Positions 1 to 10,195 are shown, counted from the stretch's first letter. The stretch: DNA of 64,000 nt from Amycolatopsis sp. FDAARGOS 1241 (GCF_016889705.1 NZ_CP069526.1:6886001-6950000), one strand, 5' to 3'. Notes: generated by a model not told the origin, from the sequence alone. Numbers and translations: made by a program.

Positions 1-357
1 GAACCGCGCCCCACCGGCGCGCAGCCGCTCGACGGCGGCCGGGCCGCCGGCGATGATCGACCGCGCGGCGTCCTCGTCGCACAGGCCGGCGCCTGCGGTG
101 AAGGTGTCCTCGGCGTGCTTCGCGACGGAGTCGTCGAGGTCGTGGTCGCTCTCCAGGACGACCGCGACCCCGCCCTGGGCCCAGCGCGTGTTGCCGTCGG
201 ACACGGCCGCCTTGGTCACCACGAGCACGTGGAGGCCGAGCTCCTGCGCCCGCAGCGCGGCCGTCAGCCCGGCCACCCCGCTGCCCACCACGACGAGGTC
301 CGCCCGGGCTTCCCACACCGGTGTTTTCGCCTCAGCGGCGTTAACCGGCGCGGTCAT
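1..357 (-). CDS. nadB: L-aspartate oxidase NadB, N-terminal part (runs off window)
   Basis: FAD enzyme that oxidises L-aspartate to iminoaspartate, the first step of de novo NAD synthesis. About 119 N-terminal residues are visible. The FAD-binding glycine motif [14 protein letters not shown] starts near residue 22, and the family motif [13 protein letters not shown] follows near residue 54. The ATG at 357 overlaps the nadA stop codon by four bases (ATGA), so the two genes are translationally coupled in one operon. The rest of the gene, and probably nadC, lies to the left of the window. Confidence 0.93.
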   Translation of the reverse strand, partial: MTAPVNAAEAKTPVWEARADLVVVGSGVAGLTAALRAQELGLHVLVVTKAAVSDGNTRWAQGGVAVVLESDHDLDDSVAKHAEDTFTAGAGLCDEDAARSIIAGGPAAVERLRAGGARF

Positions 358-1364
358 TCGCCGCCGCCGGGCTGCCCGATTTCGATCATCCGCTGCACCG
401 AAGCGCGCGCCCGGGCGGCCGTGTCGGCGTCCACGTGGACCTCGTCGGCGCCCTCGCGCAGGCTCCGCAGCAGCGCGGCCGGCGTGATCATCTTCATGTA
501 CCGGCACGACGCGCGGTCGTTCACGGCGCGGAAGTCGATCTCCGGCGCGGCCTTGCGCAGCTGGTGGATCATGCCGATCTCCGTGGCCACGAGCACCGAG
601 CGGGCTTTCGTGTCGCGCGCCGCGTGCACCATGTCACCGGTGGAGAGGATCTTCACGCGCTCCGGCGCAACCGCACCCTCGCCCGCGAGGTAGAGCGCCG
701 ATGTCGCGCACCCGCACTCGGGGTGGATGAACAGGTCGGCGTCGGGGTTCGCCGCCGCGCGCTCGGCCAGCTCGGCGCCGTTGATCCCGGCGTGGACGTG
801 GCACTCGCCGGCCCACACGCGCAGGTTCTCCCGACCCAGCGTGCGCTTCACGTGCGCGCCGAGGAACTGGTCCGGGAGGAAGAGAACCTCCTGGTCGGCG
901 GGGATCGAAGCCACCACGTCGACGGCGTTGGACGACGTGCAGCAGATGTCCGTCTCGGCCTTCACCTCGGCCGTGGTGTTCACGTACGACACCACCACCG
1001 CGCCCGGGTGCTCGGCCTTCCAGGCCCGCAGCTCGGCGCCGGTGATGGAGTCGGCGAGCGAGCAGCCGGCCCGCGCGTCGGGGATCAGCACCGTCTTCTC
1101 CGGCGCCAGGATCTTCGCCGTCTCGGCCATGAAGTGCACGCCGCAGAAGACGATCGTGGAGGCGTCGCTGCTCGCCGCGATGCGGCTCAGCGCCAGGGAG
1201 TCGCCCGTGAAATCGGCGATGTCCTGGATCTCGGGGACCTGGTAGTTGTGCGCCAGCAGCACCGCGTCGCGCTTGCGCGCGAGCTCGCGAACCTCCTCCG
1301 CCCAGTCCGCGTTCGCCGCCACCCCGCCGTAGGGGGTCAGGTCCTGCTCAACCGTGGAAGTCAT
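354..1364 (-). CDS. nadA: Quinolinate synthase NadA
   Basis: Condenses iminoaspartate with dihydroxyacetone phosphate to quinolinate, using a [4Fe-4S] cluster. The 336 residues match the usual length. Family motifs include [47 protein letters not shown] and HPECGC; the last three contain the probable cluster cysteines. The ATG at 1364 is preceded by a strong AGGAGG ribosome site. It is first in an operon with nadB (ATGA overlap) and diverges from the NrtR-like gene, with the probable operator in the 50 bases between them. Confidence 0.96.
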   Translation of the reverse strand: MTSTVEQDLTPYGGVAANADWAEEVRELARKRDAVLLAHNYQVPEIQDIADFTGDSLALSRIAASSDASTIVFCGVHFMAETAKILAPEKTVLIPDARAGCSLADSITGAELRAWKAEHPGAVVVSYVNTTAEVKAETDICCTSSNAVDVVASIPADQEVLFLPDQFLGAHVKRTLGRENLRVWAGECHVHAGINGAELAERAAANPDADLFIHPECGCATSALYLAGEGAVAPERVKILSTGDMVHAARDTKARSVLVATEIGMIHQLRKAAPEIDFRAVNDRASCRYMKMITPAALLRSLREGADEVHVDADTAARARASVQRMIEIGQPGGGE

Positions 1365-1376
1365 GTCTGGCCCTCC

Positions 1377-1414
1377 TGGACCGTGGACGGGTTTTCGCCT
1401 TATAATCGAAAACC
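1377..1414. promoter_or_regulatory. Probable NrtR operator overlapping divergent nadA and nrtR promoters
   Basis: Perfect inverted repeat: GGTTTTCG at 1390-1397 and CGAAAACC at 1407-1414, with a 9-base spacer. The spacer contains TATAAT (1401-1406), a perfect -10 box for the plus strand only 8 bases before the GTG at 1415. TGGACC at 1377-1382 is a plausible -35, 18 bases upstream. On the minus strand TATAAG (1404-1399) can serve as the -10 for nadA. A protein bound to the palindrome would therefore cover both promoters. Regulation is inferred from position and from known NrtR-nadAB control in mycobacteria. Confidence 0.7.
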
Positions 1415-2113
1415 GTGCGCAGTCATCTTAACACCCAGGCCCCCTTGGCCCACGAGGTTCTGTGTGCCGTCCTGCAAGTGCGCTCGGACACACTGCGGGT
1501 GCTCCTGTGGCGCCGCGCGCTCGACCCGCACCTCGGCCGGTGGTCACTCCCCGGCGGCCGGCTGCGCCCCGACGAGGACGTCGAAACGTCCATCCGCCGC
1601 CAGCTCGCCGAGAAGGTTGACGTGCGCCAGCTCAAGCACGTGGAGCAGCTCGCGGTGTTCAGCGCACCCGACCGCGTGCCGGGCCCGCGGGTGGTGGCCA
1701 CGGCGTTCCTGGGCCTGGTGCCCTCGGACGTCGACCCCGAAGTCCCGGAGGACACGCAGTGGCACGACGTGACCGCGCTGCCGCGCACCGCGTTCGACCA
1801 CGAGGCGATCGTGCTGCGCGCCCGCGATCGGCTGCGCTCGAAACTCAGCTACACCAACCTCGGTTTCGCGCTGGCGCCCGAACAGTTCACGATCTCGGCG
1901 CTGCGCGGGCTGTACTCCGCCGCGCTCGGTTACCGGGTGTCGGCCACCAACCTGCAGCGCGTGCTGGCCCGCCGCGGACTGCTCGTGCCCACCGGGCACA
2001 CGGCCTCCCCCGGCCGTGCCGGCGGCCGCCCCGCGGCGCTGTTCTCCTTCGCGGGCAAAGGGATGCAGGTCACTGACCCCTTCGCGGTGCTCAAGCCGCC
2101 GCCCGCAGGTTGA
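1415..2113 (+). CDS. nrtR: NrtR-type NUDIX transcriptional regulator of NAD synthesis
   Basis: 232 residues. The N-terminal half is a NUDIX-like fold ([20 protein letters not shown], then [17 protein letters not shown]). The second glutamate pair of a catalytic NUDIX box is not conserved, as in regulators that bind but do not hydrolyse ADP-ribose compounds. The C-terminal third (about 150-230) has the winged-helix layout of the NrtR family ([20 protein letters not shown], then [12 protein letters not shown]). It diverges from nadAB. The TATAAT 8 bases before the GTG suggests a leaderless mRNA and autoregulation. It corresponds by context to Rv1593c of M. tuberculosis. Confidence 0.85.
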   Translation: MRSHLNTQAPLAHEVLCAVLQVRSDTLRVLLWRRALDPHLGRWSLPGGRLRPDEDVETSIRRQLAEKVDVRQLKHVEQLAVFSAPDRVPGPRVVATAFLGLVPSDVDPEVPEDTQWHDVTALPRTAFDHEAIVLRARDRLRSKLSYTNLGFALAPEQFTISALRGLYSAALGYRVSATNLQRVLARRGLLVPTGHTASPGRAGGRPAALFSFAGKGMQVTDPFAVLKPPPAG

Positions 2114-2152
2114 CGGACTGCGAGCGCGCGCCGCTACCCGTACGGTGGACGC

Positions 2153-2875
2153 GTGACCGAGCCGGACCAGGAGCAGAACCCCAGTGGGACAGCGACACTG
2201 CCGTTGTTCCCGCTGCAGACTGTGCTGCTGCCCGGCACGCACCTCCCGCTGCACATCTTCGAACCGCGCTACCGCCAGCTGACCGCCGACCTCGTGGGCG
2301 GCGCGGTGCCGGGGCGCGAATTCGGTGTGGTCGCGTTGCGGGCACCGCTCGTCCGGGAGGTTCGCGGTCTAGACCATGTGCACGACGTGGGCTGCAGCAC
2401 CGTGCTGCGCGAGGCGAAGCGGCTGCCCGACGGCCGCTACGACGTGGTCACCAAGGCCGCCCGCCGCTTCCGCCTGCGTGAGCTGGACTGCACCTCGGCG
2501 CCGTACCTCATCGGCGTCGTCGACTGGCTGCCGGACGACCCCGTGCCGGCCGCCGCGGCCGAGACCGGCCAGCGGCTCGGCGACGTCGCCCGCGCCGCTC
2601 ACCGCCGCTACTGCGAGGCCGCCTGGCACGCCGACGACTGGCAGACGCCCGGCGAGGAGGCCGACCTCACCGAACTCGCCTACCAGCTCGCCGCCGACTG
2701 CCTGCTGCCCTTGGAAGACCGTCAGCACCTGCTCGAGGAGACGCACCCCTTGCGGCGGCTGCGGATCATCTGCCGCCTGCTCACCCGGGAGGCGTGGTTC
2801 CTCGAGACGCTCAGCGCCGTACCGCTGCCCCCGACGGAGCTCGCGGACTACTCGAAACCGGCGAACCTGAACTAA
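2153..2875 (+). CDS. Stand-alone LON substrate-binding domain protein
   Basis: 240 residues covering only the N-terminal (LON/ASB) domain of Lon protease, with no AAA or peptidase part. The characteristic start is LPLFPLQTVLLPGTHLPLHIFEPRYRQLTADL (residues about 14-45), followed by GVVALR and the DVGCSTVLREAKRLPDGRYDVVTKAARRFRL beta-rich segment. Free LON proteins are widespread in actinobacteria; their role is not established, but substrate or adaptor binding is likely. It begins 39 bases after nrtR on the same strand. Its stop overlaps the convergent DUF2567 gene stop in CTAA. Confidence 0.85.
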   Translation: MTEPDQEQNPSGTATLPLFPLQTVLLPGTHLPLHIFEPRYRQLTADLVGGAVPGREFGVVALRAPLVREVRGLDHVHDVGCSTVLREAKRLPDGRYDVVTKAARRFRLRELDCTSAPYLIGVVDWLPDDPVPAAAAETGQRLGDVARAAHRRYCEAAWHADDWQTPGEEADLTELAYQLAADCLLPLEDRQHLLEETHPLRRLRIICRLLTREAWFLETLSAVPLPPTELADYSKPANLN

Positions 2876-3477
2876 CCGAGCCGGCGCCCGAGGTCCTCAC
2901 GGCCGTTCCACGCCGTTAGCAGCGCGTACACCAGCGCCGTCATCAGCGGCGCGGCAAGCCAGATCCAGCCGGACTCCAGCCGGGGTGCCTCCGCGATGAC
3001 GGCGCCCAGTGCGGGCGGCGTGTCGATCGCGTACTTCGCGTTCACGAAGGCCACGCCGACCTGCGTGCCGAGCCAGCCCGCGAGCGCGGCACCACCCGCG
3101 GCGGCCAGGAACACGACCGGGCCACGGCGTTCGCGCAGCAGCCACACCACGATGCCGATCACCAGGCCCGTCGCGAGCGCCAGGAGGCCGTAGATGGCGA
3201 GGTCGTCGAAGCGGTGCCAACTTTCCAGCTCCAGCGGCACGCGCTGGCCGTCGGCCGTCACCACGCGCTCGCGCTGCGGCGGCGCCATCAGGGACCACAG
3301 CCAGCCGAGCGGGATGCCGAGCAATCCGGCGGTCGAGAGCACGCTGATGGCGGGCAGCAGGTCGGCCTTCACCACCACTGTGGGCCGCACCCGGTGGGGC
3401 GGGAAGAGGTTCGGCACCGACCACGCGTCGGCCACGGCGGACGACCGGTGTGCTGCCTTGCCCGCGGAATCGACCAC
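2872..3477 (-). CDS. DUF2567 membrane protein (Rv1591-like)
   Basis: About 201 residues from the GTG at 3477, chosen because GGGAGG lies just upstream and because a longer reading would run into the bsaP gene. There are four probable membrane helices: ISVLSTAGLLGIPLGWLWSL near the start, AIYGLLALATGLVIGIVVWLL, VVFLAAAGGAALAGWLGTQV and WIWLAAPLMTALVYALLTAW. It sits directly downstream of bioB-bsaP, the order seen at Rv1589-Rv1590-Rv1591 in M. tuberculosis. This conserved link suggests a role near biotin metabolism or transport, but the function is unknown. Confidence 0.8.
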   Translation of the reverse strand: MVDSAGKAAHRSSAVADAWSVPNLFPPHRVRPTVVVKADLLPAISVLSTAGLLGIPLGWLWSLMAPPQRERVVTADGQRVPLELESWHRFDDLAIYGLLALATGLVIGIVVWLLRERRGPVVFLAAAGGAALAGWLGTQVGVAFVNAKYAIDTPPALGAVIAEAPRLESGWIWLAAPLMTALVYALLTAWNGREDLGRRLG

Positions 3478-3533
3478 CCCGGACTCCCTCCCTGCGCGTG
3501 TGCGGACCGAGCGTAACCGGTCAGCACCCGCGG

Positions 3534-3740
3534 TCAACCACTGGCGGTCTCCCCGTGCCGGCTGCACCGCGCGGTCCAGCCGACGGGCGTCACCTGCACG
3601 ACCATGCGCCGGGCGCAGAACACGCAGTACCGGGGCGGTTCCAGCGCCGTGCGCGGGTTGTGGCACGCCGGGTGGTCGGCGCCGCCGGGCGAGGGCTGTC
3701 CACAGTGGACGCAGTAACCGGGTTCGTCAGAGGGTGTCAC
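3534..3740 (-). CDS. bsaP: Biotin synthase auxiliary protein BsaP
   Basis: 68-residue cysteine-rich protein. The order of metal-type ligands is CVHC (10-13), HPAC (23-26), CVFC (about 39-42) and CSRHG near the end, around the family signature [12 protein letters not shown]. Mycobacterial BsaP (Rv1590) is an iron-sulfur protein that BioB needs to turn dethiobiotin into biotin in those bacteria. The start overlaps the last 14 bases of bioB, so the two are almost certainly co-translated. Identification rests on the cysteine pattern, size and position. Confidence 0.85.
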   Translation of the reverse strand: MTPSDEPGYCVHCGQPSPGGADHPACHNPRTALEPPRYCVFCARRMVVQVTPVGWTARCSRHGETASG

Positions 3741-4758
3741 TGAGCGCCTTGACCGGCATCTTGAGCTCGTCGAGCATCTTCAGGTCCGCGCTCGCGGGCC
3801 GGCCGAGGTTGGTCAGGTAGTTGCCGACGATGATCGCGTTGATACCGCCCAGCATGCCCTGCTCGGCACCGAGGTCGCCCAGGGTGAGCTCGCGGCCGCC
3901 CGCGAAGCGCAGCATCGTGCGCGGCATCGCGAGCCGGAACGCGGCGACGGTGCGCAGCGCGTCCTTGCCCTCGACGATCTCGAAGTGCTCGTACGGCGTG
4001 CCCGGCTGCGGGATGAGGAAGTTCATCGGCACCTCGTGCGGGCTCAGCTCGGCGAGCTGCACGGCGAACTCCGCACGCTGCTCGACCGTCTCCCCCATAC
4101 CGATGATGCCGCCGCAGCAGACCTCCATGCCGGCGTCGGCGACCATGCGCAGCGTGTCCCAGCGCTCTTCCCAGGAGTGCGTGGTGACGACCTCCGGGAA
4201 GTGCGAGCGCGCCGTCTCGAGGTTGTGGTTGTAGCGGTGCACGCCCATCTCGACCAGCTCGTCGACCTGCTCCTGGGTGAGCATGCCGAGCGAACACGCG
4301 ATCTGGATGTCGTTGCCGTCGGCCCGGATCGCCTCGACGCCTTCGCGGACCTGCGAGAGCAGCCGCTTGTCCGGCCCGCGCACGGCGGCGACGATGCAGA
4401 ACTCGGTGGCGCCCGTTTCGGCGGTCTGGCGCGCGGCCTTGACGAGGCCCGGGATGTCGAGCCATGCGGAGCGCACCGGCGACGGGAAGCGGCCCGACTG
4501 CGAGCAGAAGTGGCAGTCCTCCGGGCAGCCGCCGGTCTTGAGGCTGACGATGCCCTCGACCTCGACCTCCGGGCCGCACCAGCGCATGCGCACCTCGTGC
4601 GCGAGCTGCAGGGCCTCGGCGAGCCGTTCGTCGGGCAGCCGCAGCACGGCCAGCACCTGTTCCTCCGACAGCCCGACGCCGCGCTCGAGCACCTGTTCGC
4701 GGGCGACGGCGAGCACGTCGCCGGCGTCCTGGTCGAGCTTCCCCGGGGCTGCGGTCAC
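3727..4758 (-). CDS. bioB: Biotin synthase BioB
   Basis: Radical SAM enzyme that inserts sulfur into dethiobiotin, the last step of biotin synthesis. 343 residues from the GTG at 4758; AGGAGAAGGAG lies upstream, and an upstream in-frame extension is non-coding in character. The CxxxCxxC cluster is at C78, C82 and C85 ([14 protein letters not shown]). Further family motifs are [25 protein letters not shown] and CGGIIGMGE. It lies between bioD (85 bases upstream) and bsaP (overlapping). Confidence 0.96.
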   Translation of the reverse strand: MTAAPGKLDQDAGDVLAVAREQVLERGVGLSEEQVLAVLRLPDERLAEALQLAHEVRMRWCGPEVEVEGIVSLKTGGCPEDCHFCSQSGRFPSPVRSAWLDIPGLVKAARQTAETGATEFCIVAAVRGPDKRLLSQVREGVEAIRADGNDIQIACSLGMLTQEQVDELVEMGVHRYNHNLETARSHFPEVVTTHSWEERWDTLRMVADAGMEVCCGGIIGMGETVEQRAEFAVQLAELSPHEVPMNFLIPQPGTPYEHFEIVEGKDALRTVAAFRLAMPRTMLRFAGGRELTLGDLGAEQGMLGGINAIIVGNYLTNLGRPASADLKMLDELKMPVKALSDTL

Positions 4759-4843
4759 GACGTCTCCTTCTCCTCGGCTGCCTGACACCGGTACGGGCCC
4801 GGCCATCGTCCCCCAGCGCGGGCCGCGCCGGGTGCGACTCCCG

Positions 4844-5569
4844 TCACTTCCCGACGGTCGCGCTCCCCGCGAACGACTCGGGGTCGAACTCCCCGCCGAA
4901 CCACGGCGAGAGGCCGGACCGCGCGCGTTCGACGAACGTATCGCGCTCCACCGCGCCCAGCCCCTCGGGCAGCACCCCGAGCATGGGTGCGCCTGCCGCG
5001 TTCGGCAGGTCCTGAAGGTTCTCCACGGACGCGAGGTCCGGCTCGGCCGGCCACGCGCCGACCACCACACCCACGACGTTGAGCCCGCGGCGCGTGGCGA
5101 CCTCGGCGGTGAGCGCCGTCGCGTTGAGCGTGCCGAGCCCGGGCTGGGCGACGACCACGACCGGGGCGCCCAGCGACCACGCCACTTCGGCGAGCCCGCT
5201 GCCCTGGGTGTCGAATCGGACGAGCAGGCCACCGGCGCCCTCGATGAGCGTGAGGTCGTGCGCGGCGTCGAGCTCGGCCGCCGCGGCCGCGATCTCGCCC
5301 GGGCCCAGCGTCGGCAGGCCGCTGCGCCGCGCCGCCGCCTCCGGCGACAGCGGGTCCGGGTAGCGGCGCAGCTCACGCGTGGTCACGTCCTTGCCGGCCA
5401 GCCGCACGATGTCGTCGAGATCACCGGCCTCGCCGGGTGCGACGCCGGTCTGCGCCGGTTTGAGCACCGCGACGCGCTGCCCCTGCTCGAGCGCCAGCGC
5501 CGCGATCGCCGCTGTGGTGATCGTCTTGCCGACGCCGGTTCCGGTCCCCGTCATCACCAGCATGGTCAC
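4844..5569 (-). CDS. bioD: Dethiobiotin synthetase BioD
   Basis: ATP-dependent closure of the ureido ring: converts 7,8-diaminopelargonate and CO2 to dethiobiotin. 241 residues. The P-loop is [10 protein letters not shown] at residues 7-16, followed by KPAQTG and, later, [11 protein letters not shown], which carries the acidic residue of BioD. The start could be the GTG at 5569 or the ATG at 5563; neither has a clear ribosome site. No bioF was found in the window, so 7-keto-8-aminopelargonate synthase must be encoded elsewhere. Confidence 0.93.
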   Translation of the reverse strand: MTMLVMTGTGTGVGKTITTAAIAALALEQGQRVAVLKPAQTGVAPGEAGDLDDIVRLAGKDVTTRELRRYPDPLSPEAAARRSGLPTLGPGEIAAAAAELDAAHDLTLIEGAGGLLVRFDTQGSGLAEVAWSLGAPVVVVAQPGLGTLNATALTAEVATRRGLNVVGVVVGAWPAEPDLASVENLQDLPNAAGAPMLGVLPEGLGAVERDTFVERARSGLSPWFGGEFDPESFAGSATVGK

Positions 5570-5620
5570 GGGCCATCAACTTAGTCACCCCGACCGGGGG
5601 CGCACCACGTCCGGGTGGGA

Positions 5621-7787
5621 TCACCCACGATGCGGGGCCACCGGGTTGCCCGCCGCGACGAACGCGTCCACCGCCGGATCGGACAGGTGGACCTGCGCCG
5701 CGCCGACGTCGAAGTACAGGCCGGTCAGCAGCAGCTCCCCCGGGCTTCGGCCGCCGCGACCAGCGGGTATGCCCGCAGGTGGTCGAGTTGCTGCAGCACG
5801 TTGTGCAGGGCCAGCCGATTGGCTTCACGCGCTGGGAGCTCACCGCCGAGCGGCACCGGACCCTGGCGCCGCAGGCTCGGCTCGGCGTGCCGCAGCCAGC
5901 CCGCCAGCGCCGTCCCGGCCGGCGGGCCGTCGGCGAGCGCGCCCATCGCCCCGCACGACGAGTGACCGCACACCACGATCTCGCGCACGCGCAGCACACC
6001 CACCGCGTACTCGACCGCCGCGTTCGTCGACGGATCGGCCTGGTCCAGCGGTACGAGGTTGCCGATGTCGCGCACGGTGAACAGGTCGCCGGGGCCGGAG
6101 TGATGAGGTTGGGCACGATCCGCGAATCGCCGCAGGTGATGAACAGAGTGTGGGGGCGCTGGCCGTCGGCGAGCCCGCTCAGTGTCTCCTTCAGCAGCGG
6201 TGCGGCCCGGCGCTGGAACTCCGTGGCGCCGCGGTGGGTGCGCCGGCCGGGCAGGCGGGCATCGGCGGCCTGCCAGACCGACCACGGCGCGAGCCAGCGC
6301 GGCACGGCGCGGACGGCCGCCGCGCGCCGTAGCGTCGGCGTGCCCCGCTTGCCCTGACCGAACCACGGGTGGCCGACCTCGTCGACGACCACCGTGCCAC
6401 CGGCCCGCTCGTGCGCCTGCTGCCAGCTCGAGAGGCTCTCCAAGGCCGCGTGGTCGAGGTAGTCGGCCACGAACTCGAGCGTCACCGCCGAGCCGGCCGG
6501 GACGTCGCCGAGCACCTACGTCAGGCGCGGCACGGACAGGAACGTGAGCACGCCCTCGGCCCGACGCTCGACTGCTCGCCGTCGCGCTCGGCGTGCACCC
6601 CGGTCCAGACGGCGCGGCGCAGCATGAGCATCACTGCGAGGCCGATCCCGGCGAGGACCCCCGTCAGCAGGTCGAACACGACGACACCGGCGAGCGTGAC
6701 GAGGTAGAGCGGCAGGTCGCGGTGGCGCAGCACCTGCCTGAGGTGGCCGGGGTTCACGAGCTTCACGCCGACGTGCACCAGCAGTCCGGCGAGGGCGCCG
6801 AGCGGGATGTTCTCGATGAGGCCCGTGAATGCCACCACGAACACCAGCACCCACACCCCGTGCAGCGCCGCGGAGACGCGGGTTTCGGCTCCGGCGGCGA
6901 CGTTGGTGGAGCTGCGCACGATCACCCCCGTCACGGGCAAGCCACCGAGCACGCCGGACACGACGTTGGCCGCGCCCTGGCCCACGAGCTCGCGGTCGAG
7001 GTTCGCGCGCGGGCCGGTGTGCAGCTTGTCCACGGCGACGGCCGACAGCAGGCTCTCCACGCTGGCGATGAGCGCGATCGTCACCGCCGCGAGCACGACG
7101 TCGGCCCAGCCGTCGCCGGGCAGCTGCGGCGCGAAGCGGATCTGCAGCAGGTCGCCGGGCAGCTCCACCCGCGGCAGCGTCATCCCGGCGACGACGGAGA
7201 CCACCGTGGCCACCGCGATCGCGTCGAACGGCCCCGGCACCTTGCGGACGGCGGCGGGCAGGCGTGGCCAGACCACGAGCAGCACGATGGTGAGCACCCC
7301 GATCACCGTCGCGGCGTCGTGGTGCGCGATGACCTGCGCCGGCAGCTCGGCGATGTTCGCCAGTGCGGCACTCTGCGCTATCCCGCCGAGCACCACGTGC
7401 AGCTGGCCCAGCACGATCGTCACACCGATGCCCGCGAGCATCCCGTGCACGATCGCCGGCGAGATCGCCAGCGCCGCCCGCGCGACGCGGCTGAGGCCCA
7501 GCAGTACCTGCACTGCGCCGGCGAGCACCGTGATCAGGCACGTGACGGCCCAGCCGAACGTGCTGATCGTCTCGGCCATGATCACGGTCAGCCCGGCCGC
7601 GGGCCCGCTGACCTGCAACGCCGAGCCGCCCAGCGCCCCGGCGACCACACCACCCACCACGGCGGCGATCAACCCGGCGGCGATCGGCGCGCCGGATGCC
7701 AGCGCGACCCAGCGACAGCGGGAGAGCGACGAGGAAGACCACGAGCGAGGCGGGCACGTCGTGGCGAAGCCCCGCAGTCCGGCTCAT
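5621..7787 (-). pseudogene. Decayed SulP transporter-carbonic anhydrase fusion gene
   Basis: Reads as a paralogue of the intact gene at 7937-10195, but with at least four single-base losses and one nonsense codon. Frame breaks lie near 7700-7712, 6557-6563, 6098-6104 and 5736-5742; an in-frame TAG is at 6518-6516. The SulP membrane domain is continuous from about 7700 to 6565 (LQVSGPAAGLTVIMAETIS, VSGVLGGLPVTGVIVRSS). The carbonic anhydrase part keeps its zinc motifs CGDSR and HSSC in different frames. The last residues (LTGLYFDVGAAQVHL) end at a TGA at 5623-5621. A true pseudogene is likely, though some breaks sit in G/C runs and could be sequence errors. Confidence 0.85.
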
Positions 7788-7936
7788 GATCACCAGATAA
7801 CCCGAATGTGGGTCAAATATCCGCTATGTCCAACCTGATGGCATGAATTTTCACGACAGGTTCACCTTCCGGTTGTGCGGTGACCGATCACCGCCAAGCG
7901 CCGGTGCAAAGCCGCAACCCCGCACCCTCCTCGCGG

Positions 7937-10195
7937 TCAGTACACCACCACGCCCGCCGGGACGAAGCCGCGGTGGGCGGCGTCCAGCAGCGACACCTGG
8001 GCAGCGCCGACGTCGAAGTACATGCCCGTGAGCCTGAGCTCGCCGCGGGCCAGCGCGGCGGCGACCACCGGGAACGCGCGCAGGTGCTCGAGTTGCTGGA
8101 CCACGTTGTGCAGGGCCAGCTGGTCGCACTCGGCGGCCGGGAGGTGCCCGTCGAGCAGCAGAGCCGGTTCGCTCGCGCGGCGGCGCAGGGTCGTTTCGCC
8201 GTGCCGGAGCCAGTCGCCGAGGCGGTCGAGTCCCTCGGGGGCCCGGCCGAGCAGGGCCTTCATCGCGCCGCAGGACGAGTGGCCGCACACCACGATCTCC
8301 GGCACCTTCAGCACGCCCACGGCGTACTCGATCGCCGCGCCCACGGACGAATCACCGGTCGTCGGCACGAGGTTGCCGATGTTGCGCACGGCGAAGAGGT
8401 CACCCGGTCCCGAAGTAGTGATCAGGTTCGGCACGATCCGCGAATCGCCGCAGGTGATGAACAGCGTGTGCGGACGCTGGCCGTCCGCGAGGCCACGCAA
8501 CGTCTCGTGCAGCAGCGGCGCCGTGCGCCGCTGGAACTCCGAGGCACCACGGACGAGCGGCGACGTACCGTCGCCGCCGGGGCGCTGCTCGGGCACCAGC
8601 ACGTGCTCGGCCTGCCACTGCGACCACGGCGCGAGCCACCGCGGCAGCACGCGCGTCGCCAGGCTGCGCCGCACCGTCGGCTCTCCGGAGCTGCCGCGGC
8701 CGTACCAGGGGTGGCCGATCTCGTCGACGGTCACGGTCCCGCCCGCCTTGACGTGGCTCTGCTGCCACCCGCGCAGGCAGTCGAACGCGGCGTGGTCGAG
8801 GTAGTCGGCGAGCAGTTCGAGCGTCACGTCGGCGCGCTCGGGCACGCCGGCGAGCACCCTCGTCAGGTGGGGCACCGAGAGGAACGTCAGCGCACCCTCG
8901 ATGACCACCCGGGTATGCCGCTCACCGACCTCGAGGTGCACGCCGGAGTGCACCATCCGCCGCAGCATGAACGCGAGCGCGAGCAGCACGCCGGCGGCGA
9001 CGCCGGTCAGCAGGTTCACGAAAACCGCGCCGACGAGAGTCACGGCGTACACCGCGAGGTCGCCGTGGCGCAGCACTTCCTTGAGCACCGCGACGTTCAC
9101 GAGCTTCGCGCCCACGTAGACGAGCAACCCGGCCAGCGCCGCGAGCGGGATGAATCGCAGCACGCCCGTGAGCAGCAGGCAGAACGCCAGGATCCAGACG
9201 GAGTGCAGGATCGCGGACGCGCGGGTCTTCGCGCCCGCCTGGTAGTTGGTCATGCTGCGCACGATCACACCGGTCACGGGCAACCCGCCGAACGCACCGG
9301 AGGCGATGTTCCCGGCGCCCTGCCCGATCAGCTCGCGGTCGAGGTCCGTGCGGCGACCGCCGCGCAGCTTGTCCACGGACACCGCGGACAGCAGGCTTTC
9401 GAGGCTGGCGATCAGCGCGATCGTGACGGCCGCGAACGCTGCCCCGCCCCAGCCACCCGAGGGCAGCTGCGCCGCGATCCCGAACGACGGCAACGCGGCC
9501 GGCAGGTCCACACGCGGCAGCGACATCCCGGCGACGACCGACAGGCCCGTCGCGAGCGTGACGGCGGCCAGCGGTGCGGGCACCTTCCGCACCGGCGCGG
9601 GCAGGCGCGGCCACACCAGCAGGATCGCGACGGTCAGCACGCCGATCAGCACGGCCTGGTCGTGGTGACCGACGAGCCGGCCGGGCAGCGCCGCGAGGTT
9701 CGCGAGTGCGGAGCCCTGGGCACGGCCGCCGAGCACCACGTGCAGCTGGCCGAGCACGATCGTCACGCCGATGCCGGCCAGCAGGCCGTGGACGATCGCG
9801 GGCGAGATGGCCAGCGCGGCGCGGGCGAAGCGGCACAGCCCGAGCAGGATCTGAACCAAACCGGCGCCGACGGTGATCGCGCACGTGACCGGCCAGCCGT
9901 AGGTGGTGATGGCGTCGGCGAGGACCACGGTCAGCGCGGCGGACGGTCCGCTGACCTGGAGGGCCGATCCGCCGAGGAGGCTCGCGACCAGGCCGCCGAC
10001 GACGGCGGAGACGAGGCCCGCGAGCAGCGGCGCGCCGACAGCGAGCGCGACGCCGAGGGAAAGCGGTACGGCCACGAGGAAGACGACCAGCGAGGCCGGC
10101 AGGTCGTGGCGCAGAAGGGTCTGGAGGGACTGGGTGGCGCGAACTCGGCGGGACGGGGGTCCCGTGTCGTGCTCTCCGCGAACGATCTCGATCAT
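7937..10195 (-). CDS. SulP-family anion transporter fused to beta-carbonic anhydrase
   Basis: About 752 residues from the ATG at 10195; a GTG at 10249 would add 18 residues, and neither has a clear ribosome site. The first ~400 residues form the multi-helix SulP domain (SGPSAALTVVLADAI, GAGNIASGAFGGLPVTGVIVRS). A STAS-like segment follows (EGALTFLSVPHLTRVLAGVP). The C-terminal ~200 residues are a beta-class carbonic anhydrase with zinc ligands in CGDSR and HSSCGA. Such fusions (for example Rv3273) probably supply or move bicarbonate. It lies between the biotin block and bioA, whose products use CO2 chemistry, but a link is only suggested. Confidence 0.92.
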   Translation of the reverse strand: MIEIVRGEHDTGPPSRRVRATQSLQTLLRHDLPASLVVFLVAVPLSLGVALAVGAPLLAGLVSAVVGGLVASLLGGSALQVSGPSAALTVVLADAITTYGWPVTCAITVGAGLVQILLGLCRFARAALAISPAIVHGLLAGIGVTIVLGQLHVVLGGRAQGSALANLAALPGRLVGHHDQAVLIGVLTVAILLVWPRLPAPVRKVPAPLAAVTLATGLSVVAGMSLPRVDLPAALPSFGIAAQLPSGGWGGAAFAAVTIALIASLESLLSAVSVDKLRGGRRTDLDRELIGQGAGNIASGAFGGLPVTGVIVRSMTNYQAGAKTRASAILHSVWILAFCLLLTGVLRFIPLAALAGLLVYVGAKLVNVAVLKEVLRHGDLAVYAVTLVGAVFVNLLTGVAAGVLLALAFMLRRMVHSGVHLEVGERHTRVVIEGALTFLSVPHLTRVLAGVPERADVTLELLADYLDHAAFDCLRGWQQSHVKAGGTVTVDEIGHPWYGRGSSGEPTVRRSLATRVLPRWLAPWSQWQAEHVLVPEQRPGGDGTSPLVRGASEFQRRTAPLLHETLRGLADGQRPHTLFITCGDSRIVPNLITTSGPGDLFAVRNIGNLVPTTGDSSVGAAIEYAVGVLKVPEIVVCGHSSCGAMKALLGRAPEGLDRLGDWLRHGETTLRRRASEPALLLDGHLPAAECDQLALHNVVQQLEHLRAFPVVAAALARGELRLTGMYFDVGAAQVSLLDAAHRGFVPAGVVVY

